DNA of 55,577 nucleotides from Alphaproteobacteria bacterium. GTDB taxonomy: Bacteria > Pseudomonadota > Alphaproteobacteria > Rhizobiales > BM303. The DNA lies in assembly GCA_024275895.1 (NCBI GenBank), contig JAJRYE010000087.1, forward strand, positions 1 through 55,577, read 5' to 3'. Below, piece after piece: positions 45,365-52,598 of the stretch; position 1 is the first letter of the stretch, and each line of letters starts with the position of its first letter. Both the position numbers and the translations under genes were made by a program. The notes under the pieces were generated by a model. That model ran no database searches and had not been told where the DNA came from. It saw only the letters and a list, made by a program, of their open reading frames with translations.

Positions 45365-46456
45365 TCAGGTACCGGGATTCAGGCGTTGCCCACTGGCATA
45401 AATATGTGTCGATTTTTCCGGCAGACGAATAAAGGCCTTCCGGTCCGGCAAGGGGTTGCCGACGGATATCTTGGCCTTTATTTCAAGACCGTCCAGATCA
45501 AGCATGACAATATTGTAGTTGCCAAGATTCTCGATTTCGCGAATATCAACGCCAAGCGCTCCGGCTCCGGGCGTGTCGCTGATCTGGACAAATTCGGGAC
45601 GAATACCAAGTTCAAGCGCTCCTGCCGCTGTTGCGGCCGCCTTTGCCAGCGCCGGCAGGGGCACCTTCTTGTCCTTGATCATCACCCCGCCTTCCGCCAC
45701 CGTGCAGGGCAGGATGTTCATTGCCGGCGAGCCGATGAACCAGCCGACAAATGTGTGCTGCGGGCACTCGAACAACTCCTGCGGCGTTCCGATCTGCATC
45801 ACCTTGCCCTGATCCATCACCGCGACATGATCGGCAAAGGTCATGGCCTCGTTCTGGTCATGGGTTACATAAACCATGGTTTGCTTCAGCGCGGTATTTA
45901 TCTCTTTCAGCTTGCGCCGCAACAGCCATTTTTGCTGCGGATCAATAACCGTCAGCGGCTCATCAAGCAAAATGGCCGCCACATCCTCGCGCACCAGTCC
46001 GCGGCCGAGCGAGATGAGCTGCTTGGCGTCGGCGGTGAGTTGCCGGGCCGGTTTCTTCAGGCTGGATTCCAGATTGAGCAGGGCGGCCACTTCCTGCACC
46101 CGGCGCCTGATCTCGGTCTCCTCCACATTCCGGCAGCGCAGCGGAAAGGCCAGATTATCATGCACGGTCTTGGTCTTGTAGATCACCGGAAACTGGAACA
46201 CCTGGGCAATATTGCGCTGGGCGGTCGCCAGAGCGGTGACATCGCGGCCGTCAAACAGCACCCGGCCGCGGGTGGGATGAACAAGGCCGGAGATAATGTT
46301 GAGAAAGGTGGTTTTGCCGCAGCCCGAGGGCCCGAGCAGGGCATAGGCGCCGCCATCTTCCCAGACATGGGAAAAAGGTTGCAGGGCATAGTCCTCAAGA
46401 CGCCCGCCCGCCGGTCCATAGCAATGACCGACATCCTTCAACTCTATGCGCGCCAT
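45365..46456 (-). CDS. ABC importer ATPase, GlpT-like (signature motif degenerate)
   Basis: This 363-residue ATPase has a C-terminal OB-like domain (about 245-360). Walker A GPSGCGKTT (42-50), Walker B AILLDEPLTVID (161-172) and the switch His (H199 in VYVTHDQNEAM) are intact. The LSGGQ signature is replaced by LTADA (140-144). The loss is compatible with function if it works as a heterodimer with the next ATPase, as in the glycerol importer GlpSTPQV of rhizobia. It is the last gene of the importer operon. Confidence 0.88.
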   Translation of the reverse strand: MARIELKDVGHCYGPAGGRLEDYALQPFSHVWEDGGAYALLGPSGCGKTTFLNIISGLVHPTRGRVLFDGRDVTALATAQRNIAQVFQFPVIYKTKTVHDNLAFPLRCRNVEETEIRRRVQEVAALLNLESSLKKPARQLTADAKQLISLGRGLVREDVAAILLDEPLTVIDPQQKWLLRRKLKEINTALKQTMVYVTHDQNEAMTFADHVAVMDQGKVMQIGTPQELFECPQHTFVGWFIGSPAMNILPCTVAEGGVMIKDKKVPLPALAKAAATAAGALELGIRPEFVQISDTPGAGALGVDIREIENLGNYNIVMLDLDGLEIKAKISVGNPLPDRKAFIRLPEKSTHIYASGQRLNPGT

Positions 46457-46460
46457 AGCT

Positions 46461-47573
46461 TCACCCCTCCATCACAGCGCTGCCGGATACCAGATTGTCC
46501 GGCGCCGCCAGCAGCCGGCCATCGGCGGAAGAAAAGGCGAAAAGCCGGCCGGGATTAAAACGGATACGGATACCGCTTCCCAGCGCATAAGAGTGAACGC
46601 CATCCTCGCGCACCACCCAGGACACTTCATTATGATGAATGTGGATATAGGTTTCCGAACCGTTGACTTCCGAAAGCTGCACTTCGGCCGCAAGTTCCAT
46701 ATCATCGGCGGCGCTTTGTTCCAGATTAAGATCATTGGCGCGGATGCCGATGCGGCACGGGCCCGGTGGCAGGCCGGCCAGATGCCCCGAGCGGGGCAGA
46801 ACCAGCCCGTCCCCCAGAATGATGCGCTCCCCGGCGACATCGGCGCTGATCATGTTCATGGGCGGATCGTTGAAAACCCGCGCCACGGTCTCACAGGCCG
46901 GGTTGTGAAACGCCTCATGCACATCCCCGGTTTGCAGCACCCGGCCTTCATCCAGGATGATAATACGGCCGCCAAGCATGAGCGCCTCAAGCGGTTCGGT
47001 AGTTGAATAAACGATAATGGCGGAGGTGTTATTGCCGAACAGGCTGCGAAATTCGGGACGCAGCTGTTCGCGCAGCTTGTAATCCAGATTGACCAGCGGC
47101 TCATCAAGCAGCAGCAGGTCGGCATTCTTGACCAGTGACCGGGCCAGGGCAACGCGCTGCTGCTGGCCGCCGGACAATTCGCCAGGGCGGCGGCGAAGCA
47201 ACTCGCCAATGCCGAGCAGGGCAGTCACTTCATTGATCCGCGCGTCGATTTCATCGCCCGGCAGACCGGCGCGCTGCAGCGGAAAGGCAATATTTGCCCG
47301 CACATCCAGATGCGGGTAATTGATAAATTGCTGGTAAACCATCGAGACCCGGCGCTTCCAGACCGGAACCTCGACAATATTACGCCCATCCATGGTAATC
47401 GCCCCGGATGTTGGCTGGTCAAGGCCCGACAGCAGCCGCAAGAGGCTGGTTTTTCCCGCCAGGGTCGCTCCCAGAACGACATAAAAAGCGCCTTTTTCAA
47501 ATGTCAGGTTAATATCGGCCAGATGCATCTGGTCCTCGGCCATGCTGCCCACGGCTTCCAGAATCAGGGACAT
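46461..47573 (-). CDS. ABC importer ATPase, GlpS-like (switch His replaced)
   Basis: This 370-residue ATPase has Walker A GATLAGKTS (35-43), an intact signature LSGGQQQR (133-140) and Walker B LLLLDEPLVNLD (153-164). The switch His is Thr (T192 in YSTTEPLEAL). A C-terminal regulatory OB-like domain follows (about 240-365). Together with the 45365-46456 product it would form an ATPase dimer with one normal and one defective ATP site. Layout and motifs resemble GlpS of rhizobial glycerol import. It lies 4 nt before the next ATPase gene and 49 nt after the permease gene. Confidence 0.88.
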   Translation of the reverse strand: MSLILEAVGSMAEDQMHLADINLTFEKGAFYVVLGATLAGKTSLLRLLSGLDQPTSGAITMDGRNIVEVPVWKRRVSMVYQQFINYPHLDVRANIAFPLQRAGLPGDEIDARINEVTALLGIGELLRRRPGELSGGQQQRVALARSLVKNADLLLLDEPLVNLDYKLREQLRPEFRSLFGNNTSAIIVYSTTEPLEALMLGGRIIILDEGRVLQTGDVHEAFHNPACETVARVFNDPPMNMISADVAGERIILGDGLVLPRSGHLAGLPPGPCRIGIRANDLNLEQSAADDMELAAEVQLSEVNGSETYIHIHHNEVSWVVREDGVHSYALGSGIRIRFNPGRLFAFSSADGRLLAAPDNLVSGSAVMEG

Positions 47574-47622
47574 GACCGCACCTCTGCAGCAGGTATTTTA
47601 ACGGTTGCCGGGCCGGTCCTGT

Positions 47623-48468
47623 TCATTTGATCGCTCCGGCCAGATTGCCGCTGGAGAGATATTTCTCGATAACAAAGGCCAGGATGACCAGCGGCACCAC
47701 GGCAATCAGCGATGAAGCCGACAGGCTCCACCACGGTGTTACCGAGGAATTGAGCGAAACAATGGCCACCGGCAGCAATTGCGTCTCGGTGAAGGTGAGG
47801 ATGAAGGCAAAGAAAAAATCGTTCCAGCCAAAGACAATGCAGAACAAACCAGCCACCACCAGCCCCGGCTTGCAATTGGGCAGGATCACCCGCCAGAAAG
47901 TTTCCAGCGGCCCGCAGCCGTCAAGCATGGCGGTTTCATCAAGCTCGCGCGGGATATTGTTGAAAAAATCCACCATGACCCAGACGACGATCGGCATCAG
48001 CAAGGCGATATAGACCAGCACCAGACCGGCACGGCTGTCGAGCAGGCCCAGCATGCGCAGCATGAGAAAGAACGGGATCGAGAGCACGATGGGCGGCATG
48101 ATCCGCTGGGAGATGAAAAAGAAGGTGATATCGGCATTGCGGATCGGCCCGGCCCGCCAGGAAAACCGCGACAGGCCATAGGCGGCAAGGGTACCCAGCA
48201 GCAGCGAGATAAAACTGGCCGACAGCGTTACCGTCAGGCTGTTGAGATAGGGCGTGATGATATCAATACCCTTGCCCTCACCGCGAAACAGCACCTTCCA
48301 GCCCTCAAGCGAGGGTTCATATTGCAGCCAGGGGATATAGGTCGCCCCCGAGACGACGCCATTGGCGGTTTTGAACGAGGTGGTCAGGGCCCACAAAAAC
48401 GGCAGGGCGACAAAAGCGGACCACACCAGCAGCACGAAATATTTCAGGGACCGGTAAAGTACAAACAT
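47623..48468 (-). CDS. ABC importer permease (MalG class)
   Basis: This 281-residue permease has six membrane segments. It starts with LKYFVLLVWSAFVALPFLWA (about 8-27) and has the ATPase-docking EAA loop in IPRELDETAMLDGCGPLETF (about 171-190). The pattern belongs to the carbohydrate-uptake CUT1 family. It forms the pore with the 48476-49345 product, 7 nt away. The likely substrate is a polyol or small alcohol-containing compound, judging from the operon. Confidence 0.9.
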   Translation of the reverse strand: MFVLYRSLKYFVLLVWSAFVALPFLWALTTSFKTANGVVSGATYIPWLQYEPSLEGWKVLFRGEGKGIDIITPYLNSLTVTLSASFISLLLGTLAAYGLSRFSWRAGPIRNADITFFFISQRIMPPIVLSIPFFLMLRMLGLLDSRAGLVLVYIALLMPIVVWVMVDFFNNIPRELDETAMLDGCGPLETFWRVILPNCKPGLVVAGLFCIVFGWNDFFFAFILTFTETQLLPVAIVSLNSSVTPWWSLSASSLIAVVPLVILAFVIEKYLSSGNLAGAIK

Positions 48469-48475
48469 GGCGGTT

Positions 48476-49345
48476 CTAGTCCTTAAGAATCATGATGCGG
48501 GCGAGGATTTTGGCAATGATGGTCAGCGCTATAATCATCAGCACCAGATAGGTGACCGACAGCGCCGCCGCGTAACCGATCTGAAATTCACGCAAGCCGC
48601 GAATATAGATATAGTAGCTGGCGGTTTCGGTCGCCGTTCCGGGACCGCCGGCAGTGAGCACATAAACGGTTTCCATGATTTTGGAGGCTTCAATCAGGCG
48701 GATGATCAGCGCCCCGATTGAAATCGGCGCCATCAGCGGCATGGTGACATTGAAGAAAGTGCGCACCGGACCGGCGCCGTCAATGGCCGCAGCCTGAAAC
48801 GGCTCGCGCGGCAATGAGAGCAGCCCGGCCAGCAGCAGCAGAAACATAAAAGGCGTCCATTGCCAGACCTCGACAATCACAAGGCTGATGACAGCCGTGC
48901 TGGCGGTGGACAGCCATGGCACCGCCGGCAGGCCAAGCATCTCGATGAAATTATTGAGCGGCCCGAGGGATTCGTGGAAAATGGTCCGCCAGATTACCGT
49001 CATGATGACCGGCGTGGTCATCATCGGCACCAGAAACAACACCCTGAAAAACCGCTTCATGCGGATATTGCGCCAAACCAGCAGCGCCAGCGAGAAACCC
49101 AGAACATATTGCAGGGCTACCGAGCTGACCGCCACCATCACCAGACGCTGCATGGCCTCCCAGAAACGCCCGTCCGCCCACATGCGGGTGTAATTGCGGC
49201 CGCCAAACCAGTCCAGCCCCGGCATGACCACATCCCAGCTGGAAAAACTCACCCGGATGGTAAACAGCAGCGGAAACAGGATGATCGCCAGAAGGACCAG
49301 CAATCCCGGTAAAAGGAATACATATTTATGCCGCAAATTCAACAT
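48476..49345 (-). CDS. ABC importer permease (MalF class)
   Basis: This 289-residue CUT1-family permease has six membrane segments (the first about 10-27) and the docking loop in LPREPFQAAAIDGAGPVRTF (about 188-207). VWQWTPFMFLLLLAGLLSLP precedes it. It pairs with the MalG-class permease encoded next. A strong 39-nt hairpin stands between it and the upstream binding-protein gene, so its expression may be lower than that of the binding protein. Confidence 0.9.
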   Translation of the reverse strand: MLNLRHKYVFLLPGLLVLLAIILFPLLFTIRVSFSSWDVVMPGLDWFGGRNYTRMWADGRFWEAMQRLVMVAVSSVALQYVLGFSLALLVWRNIRMKRFFRVLFLVPMMTTPVIMTVIWRTIFHESLGPLNNFIEMLGLPAVPWLSTASTAVISLVIVEVWQWTPFMFLLLLAGLLSLPREPFQAAAIDGAGPVRTFFNVTMPLMAPISIGALIIRLIEASKIMETVYVLTAGGPGTATETASYYIYIRGLREFQIGYAAALSVTYLVLMIIALTIIAKILARIMILKD

Positions 49346-49391
49346 GTCAGCCCTTTGTTTTCATCCCCTTCACAATGCGGCCTGAAGCCCT

Positions 49392-49430
49392 GGGCGCCGC
49401 CCCCTTGCGCAGGCAAGTGGGGCGGCGCCC
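49392..49430 (-). promoter_or_regulatory. Very strong hairpin between binding-protein and permease genes
   Basis: A perfect 12-bp GC stem (49392-49403 with 49419-49430) continues, after a single bulged base, into CTTG/CAAG around a 6-nt loop. No U-tract follows on the transcribed minus strand. It is likely to protect the upstream binding-protein mRNA or slow transcription into the permease genes. Confidence 0.7.
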
Positions 49431-49467
49431 GAAAGCGCAGTGTTTCAGGATACCGGAAAAGCCACAT

Positions 49468-50991
49468 TCAGCGCAGATTGTCTTCCAGCGCCACCACATT
49501 GGCATAGGCATCACGTACCCGTTCCTTGCCGATGCGCTCGACAATGCGGGACCATTCCCTGGCCACGCCGTCAAGGGCTTCCTGGGCGGTTTTTTGCCCG
49601 GCCATGGCTTCGGAGACGCCGGCGGCCAGCGAGCTCATGAACTGGCCAACGCCCGGCACCCGCAGATCAAACACGCGGTTCTTGCTGTCATCCATGCCTG
49701 ACAGGGTCTTGACGTAACTATCGGCGACTTTCGCATCCCAGCCCAGTTTTTCGGTCCAGAAGGCCGGATCGAAATGGTTGGAGCGATAAGGATTGACGCC
49801 GAAACGGCCAATTTGCAAATCATGCGGGGTGTTGGCCTGATTGGAGAAGAAGCACAGATAATCAAAAGCCATGTCCTTGTTCTTGCTGGAGGCAGCGACA
49901 GCCGATGTCCAGCCCCAGGTGATATAAGGCGCACGGTTGGGGGTATCAAAATGATCCCACTTCCCGGTCTTGCGGTTCCACACCTCATGCGAGCCCGGCA
50001 GGGGGGCCGCCATGACCTTGTTGCGGATGCGGCTTTTCTTCTCCATGGCCTGAATAAAGGCATCATCCCAGGAATAGCTGAACAGGGTCTGGCCGCCGCC
50101 AAAGGAGAAGATCTCGTCGCCAAGGCCAAAATTATTGCCACCGGGGGGCATGAAGCGCTGCGCCTTGATAAACATTTCCAGCCCGCGCACCCAGCCGGGG
50201 GAGTTGACCAGTGGCGTCATGGTCTCCAGATCAAAGAAGAACCCGCCCTTGACATCCGGGTGCTTGGCATAACCGGCAACCCGGCTGATAAAGGCCGAGA
50301 ACATCAGATCATCACGCTTGACCACCTCAGCCGAGCCATAATTCTTCTCGCCGTCACCATCCCAGTCCCAACCGTTGAAAAAGGCGGCAATTTCGTCATA
50401 TTCCTCCCAGGTGGCCGGCACTTGCAGCTCGCGTCCGGTCTTGTCCTTGAATTTCTTTTTCAAATCCGCATTTTCAAGAACATCACGGCGGTATTTCAGA
50501 TAATGCCGGTCGCCGTCAATGGGATACTGGATCATCTGTTTGCCCAAGGTGGCAACATCGATATAGTTCGGGGTCACCAGCTTCATCGCCTTTGAATTGC
50601 GGTATTTCTCCGGCACCGGCGCCAGATAGCGGTTGAAATCACCGATCCACAAAGAGCCGTAGAACATGACATCATAGGCGCTCTGGCCGGTCTGGAAGGG
50701 GATCATGATCCGCTGGAACAGATCGCCGAACGGCACATGCACAACCTTGACCTTGGCGCCGGTCAACTCGCCAAACTGTTTGGCATGCAGGGCCGTGGGT
50801 TCGCCCATGACCGGTACTGCATGGGTGATGATACTCAAGGTGCGGCCGGAATAATCCTTGGCGTCAATCGCCTCATAAGAGCACAGACCCGCCACATCCT
50901 TGTCAATGCCGTATTTCGAGTAGTCCTTGGCCATGACCATGCTCGGCGCCATCAGGGCCACCAGTGCCGTTGTTATCAGCATTTTCCTCAT
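49468..50991 (-). CDS. Family 1 extracellular solute-binding protein of polyol-type importer
   Basis: This 507-residue periplasmic protein has a signal peptide (about residues 1-21, cleaved near VMA). The mature part has the family 1 lobes; LSIITHAVPVMGEPTALHAK and PATWEEYDEIAAFFNGWDWD are readable, and the acidic DWDGDGEKNYG could bind calcium. It would bind the substrate for the two-permease, two-ATPase importer downstream. It follows the alcohol dehydrogenase gene by 41 nt, so it probably shares that gene's sigma-54 promoter. Confidence 0.9.
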   Translation of the reverse strand: MRKMLITTALVALMAPSMVMAKDYSKYGIDKDVAGLCSYEAIDAKDYSGRTLSIITHAVPVMGEPTALHAKQFGELTGAKVKVVHVPFGDLFQRIMIPFQTGQSAYDVMFYGSLWIGDFNRYLAPVPEKYRNSKAMKLVTPNYIDVATLGKQMIQYPIDGDRHYLKYRRDVLENADLKKKFKDKTGRELQVPATWEEYDEIAAFFNGWDWDGDGEKNYGSAEVVKRDDLMFSAFISRVAGYAKHPDVKGGFFFDLETMTPLVNSPGWVRGLEMFIKAQRFMPPGGNNFGLGDEIFSFGGGQTLFSYSWDDAFIQAMEKKSRIRNKVMAAPLPGSHEVWNRKTGKWDHFDTPNRAPYITWGWTSAVAASSKNKDMAFDYLCFFSNQANTPHDLQIGRFGVNPYRSNHFDPAFWTEKLGWDAKVADSYVKTLSGMDDSKNRVFDLRVPGVGQFMSSLAAGVSEAMAGQKTAQEALDGVAREWSRIVERIGKERVRDAYANVVALEDNLR

Positions 50992-51032
50992 TATTCTCTC
51001 CCTTTTGTTATGTGATTGTCCTGCAAAAGCCG

Positions 51033-52076
51033 TTACGGTATCAGCACGGCGCGGCCGGTAAATGCGCCGGCATTGAGATCATGCAGGGCTTTGTTTGCCT
51101 CGCTCAGGCGATACTCATGCGTGTCCAGCCGGACCAGACCGCGATCGGCCAGCGCCATCAACTCCACCAGCTCCGGATAGGAACCGACGAGATTACCGAC
51201 GATGGTTTTTTCGGAGATGATCATGTCGATGGCGGGCACCTCGATTTTTCCGCCATAACCGACAATGTAATAATAGCCGTCCTCACGGGTGGCGGCGAGG
51301 CCCTTGACGATGGCATCGCCCTCACCGACGAAATCAATGACCGCCTCGGCGCCGTGGCCGTTGGTCAGGGCGAGGACTTCTTCCACCCAGTCATCACCGG
51401 CAACAACCGTGTGATGCGCGCCCATTGTCGCAATCATCTCCAGCGCCCTGGGCGAGAGGTCAACGACGATGATTTCAGCGGCGCTGAGCGCCGCCAGCAC
51501 CTGCACACCGATATGGCCCAGCCCCCCGGCGCCGATGATGACGGCGTACTGGCCCGGCACGAGATGCTTTGAGGCCTTTTTCGCCGCCCGGTAAGCGGTC
51601 AGGCCCGCATCGGTATAAGGCGCCACGTCCTTGGGCGCCAGGCTTTCCGGCAGCTTGATCAGCGATGTCTCGCTGGTCAGTAGAAATTCGGCATAGCCGC
51701 CATTGGCGTTAATGCCCGGAAAGCTGTTTTCCTCGGCATGCATGTCATTGTCGCGCCGGCAGGCAAGGCAATGACCGCTGGTCACCAGCGGATGCACGAT
51801 CACCGCATCGCCGATGGATACCCCTTCCACCGCCGAACCGATCTCCTCGACCCAGCCGGCATTTTCATGTCCCATGATATAGGGCAGCTCGATATCGACC
51901 TTGTCGCGCCAGATCCCCTCAATGATGTGAAGATCCGTGCGACAGACACCGGCCCCGCCAATGCGTACAATGACGTCGTGGGGCTTTTCGGCCCGCGGAT
52001 CGGGGTAATCTTCATACCGCACCCATTCGGGGCGCAAGAGGTCGAGGTCATAATCGTGCAAGACAGCGGCTTTCAT
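51033..52076 (-). CDS. Zinc-type alcohol dehydrogenase (MDR family) with incomplete structural-zinc site
   Basis: This 347-residue NAD(P)-dependent MDR enzyme keeps the catalytic-zinc features (Cys in GVCRTDLHIIEG near residue 45, GHENAGWVEEIG with the His/Glu pair) and the Rossmann loop IIGAGGLGHIGVQ (about 180-192). The structural-zinc CxxCxxCx7C motif is broken: TSGHCLACRRDNDMHAEEN keeps only the two middle Cys, with Ser and Ala in the outer positions. It should oxidise an alcohol taken up by the importer encoded behind it. It is the first gene of the operon and lies behind a sigma-54 promoter. Confidence 0.88.
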   Translation of the reverse strand: MKAAVLHDYDLDLLRPEWVRYEDYPDPRAEKPHDVIVRIGGAGVCRTDLHIIEGIWRDKVDIELPYIMGHENAGWVEEIGSAVEGVSIGDAVIVHPLVTSGHCLACRRDNDMHAEENSFPGINANGGYAEFLLTSETSLIKLPESLAPKDVAPYTDAGLTAYRAAKKASKHLVPGQYAVIIGAGGLGHIGVQVLAALSAAEIIVVDLSPRALEMIATMGAHHTVVAGDDWVEEVLALTNGHGAEAVIDFVGEGDAIVKGLAATREDGYYYIVGYGGKIEVPAIDMIISEKTIVGNLVGSYPELVELMALADRGLVRLDTHEYRLSEANKALHDLNAGAFTGRAVLIP

Positions 52077-52126
52077 TGGGTAGAGCCTCCATGGGTGTTG
52101 TTCCGACTGATATGGCTTTGCAGAGC

Positions 52127-52142
52127 AGCAATTAACATGCCA
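52127..52142 (-). promoter_or_regulatory. Sigma-54 (-24/-12) promoter of the dehydrogenase-importer operon
   Basis: On the minus strand the sequence reads TGGCATG-TTAA-TTGCT, against the consensus TGGCACG-N4-TTGCW: one mismatch, with exact spacing and both GG and GC invariant pairs kept. It lies about 51 bp upstream of the dehydrogenase start. The divergent neighbour encodes a sigma-54 activator, which makes the call much stronger. Confidence 0.8.
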
Positions 52143-52242
52143 ATCAATACAGTAAAAATATTACTTTGTATTTACAGCATGTTAGGAATAAATTGCGCGA
52201 ATTGGTTTTTTTTGCTACTGTTAACCGCAACAACACTTCAAC

Positions 52243-52267
52243 TGAACATGTGTTCATTTAATGAACA
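52243..52267. promoter_or_regulatory. Overlapping TGAACA palindromes, probable activator binding site (UAS)
   Basis: TGAACATGTGTTCA (52243-52256) is a perfect palindrome, and TGTTCATTTAATGAACA (52251-52267) is a second one sharing its right half-site. Three TGAACA half-sites thus occur in 25 bp, about 100-125 bp upstream of the sigma-54 promoter, the usual distance for an enhancer-binding protein of the AcoR type. Confidence 0.65.
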
Positions 52268-52309
52268 CTTGATAGGTTTCTGCTTTCACTGTAATGCCGC
52301 TTTTTCACT

Positions 52310-52411
52310 AGAGCACTTCCGGAAAAGCGGGAACCGGTTTTCCGATAAGAAGTGCGGCAATAACAAAGAGTCGGAGCCAGGTTTTGATTCAATCAAAACC
52401 GGAAATGCTCT
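52310..52411. repeat. 102-bp palindromic repeat element
   Basis: The ends AGAGCACTTCCGG (52310-52322) and CCGGAAATGCTCT (52399-52411) are inverted copies with one mismatch, and internal GGTTTTGATT/AATCAAAACC is a further inverted pair. Its size and AGAGCA...TGCTCT ends resemble short non-coding repeats common in Hyphomicrobiales. It lies in the 522-bp gap between the dehydrogenase and its regulator, on the regulator's side of the probable UAS. Confidence 0.65.
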
Positions 52412-52488
52412 ATAATGAGGTCGGGCCGTTGTGGAACAGCCGTGCAGGGGCGCCGGGGCACCGGTCAGCTTGTCTGCATCCGGGAGAT

Positions 52489-52504
52489 CGGCATTTGAAT
52501 GCCG
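52489..52504. promoter_or_regulatory. Small palindrome upstream of the regulator gene
   Basis: CGGCATT-TG-AATGCCG is a perfect 7-bp inverted repeat about 95 bp before the regulator start. It may be an operator for the regulator gene. A TTGACA hexamer at 52560 has no recognisable -10 partner, so I cannot place that gene's promoter. Confidence 0.3.
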
Positions 52505-52598
52505 GCGGATCAAAAAACCGGCTTGGCATTTAAACGAAAAATGGTCATTCTTTTGGCCGTTGACATAATAAGAACAAGCCGGAGCGCGGGAGGATATC

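Noticed and set aside
52560-52598. Sigma-70 promoter for the activator gene (TTGACA at 52560)
   Set aside because: No -10 hexamer at 16-18 bp, and the start codon follows only 34 bp later.
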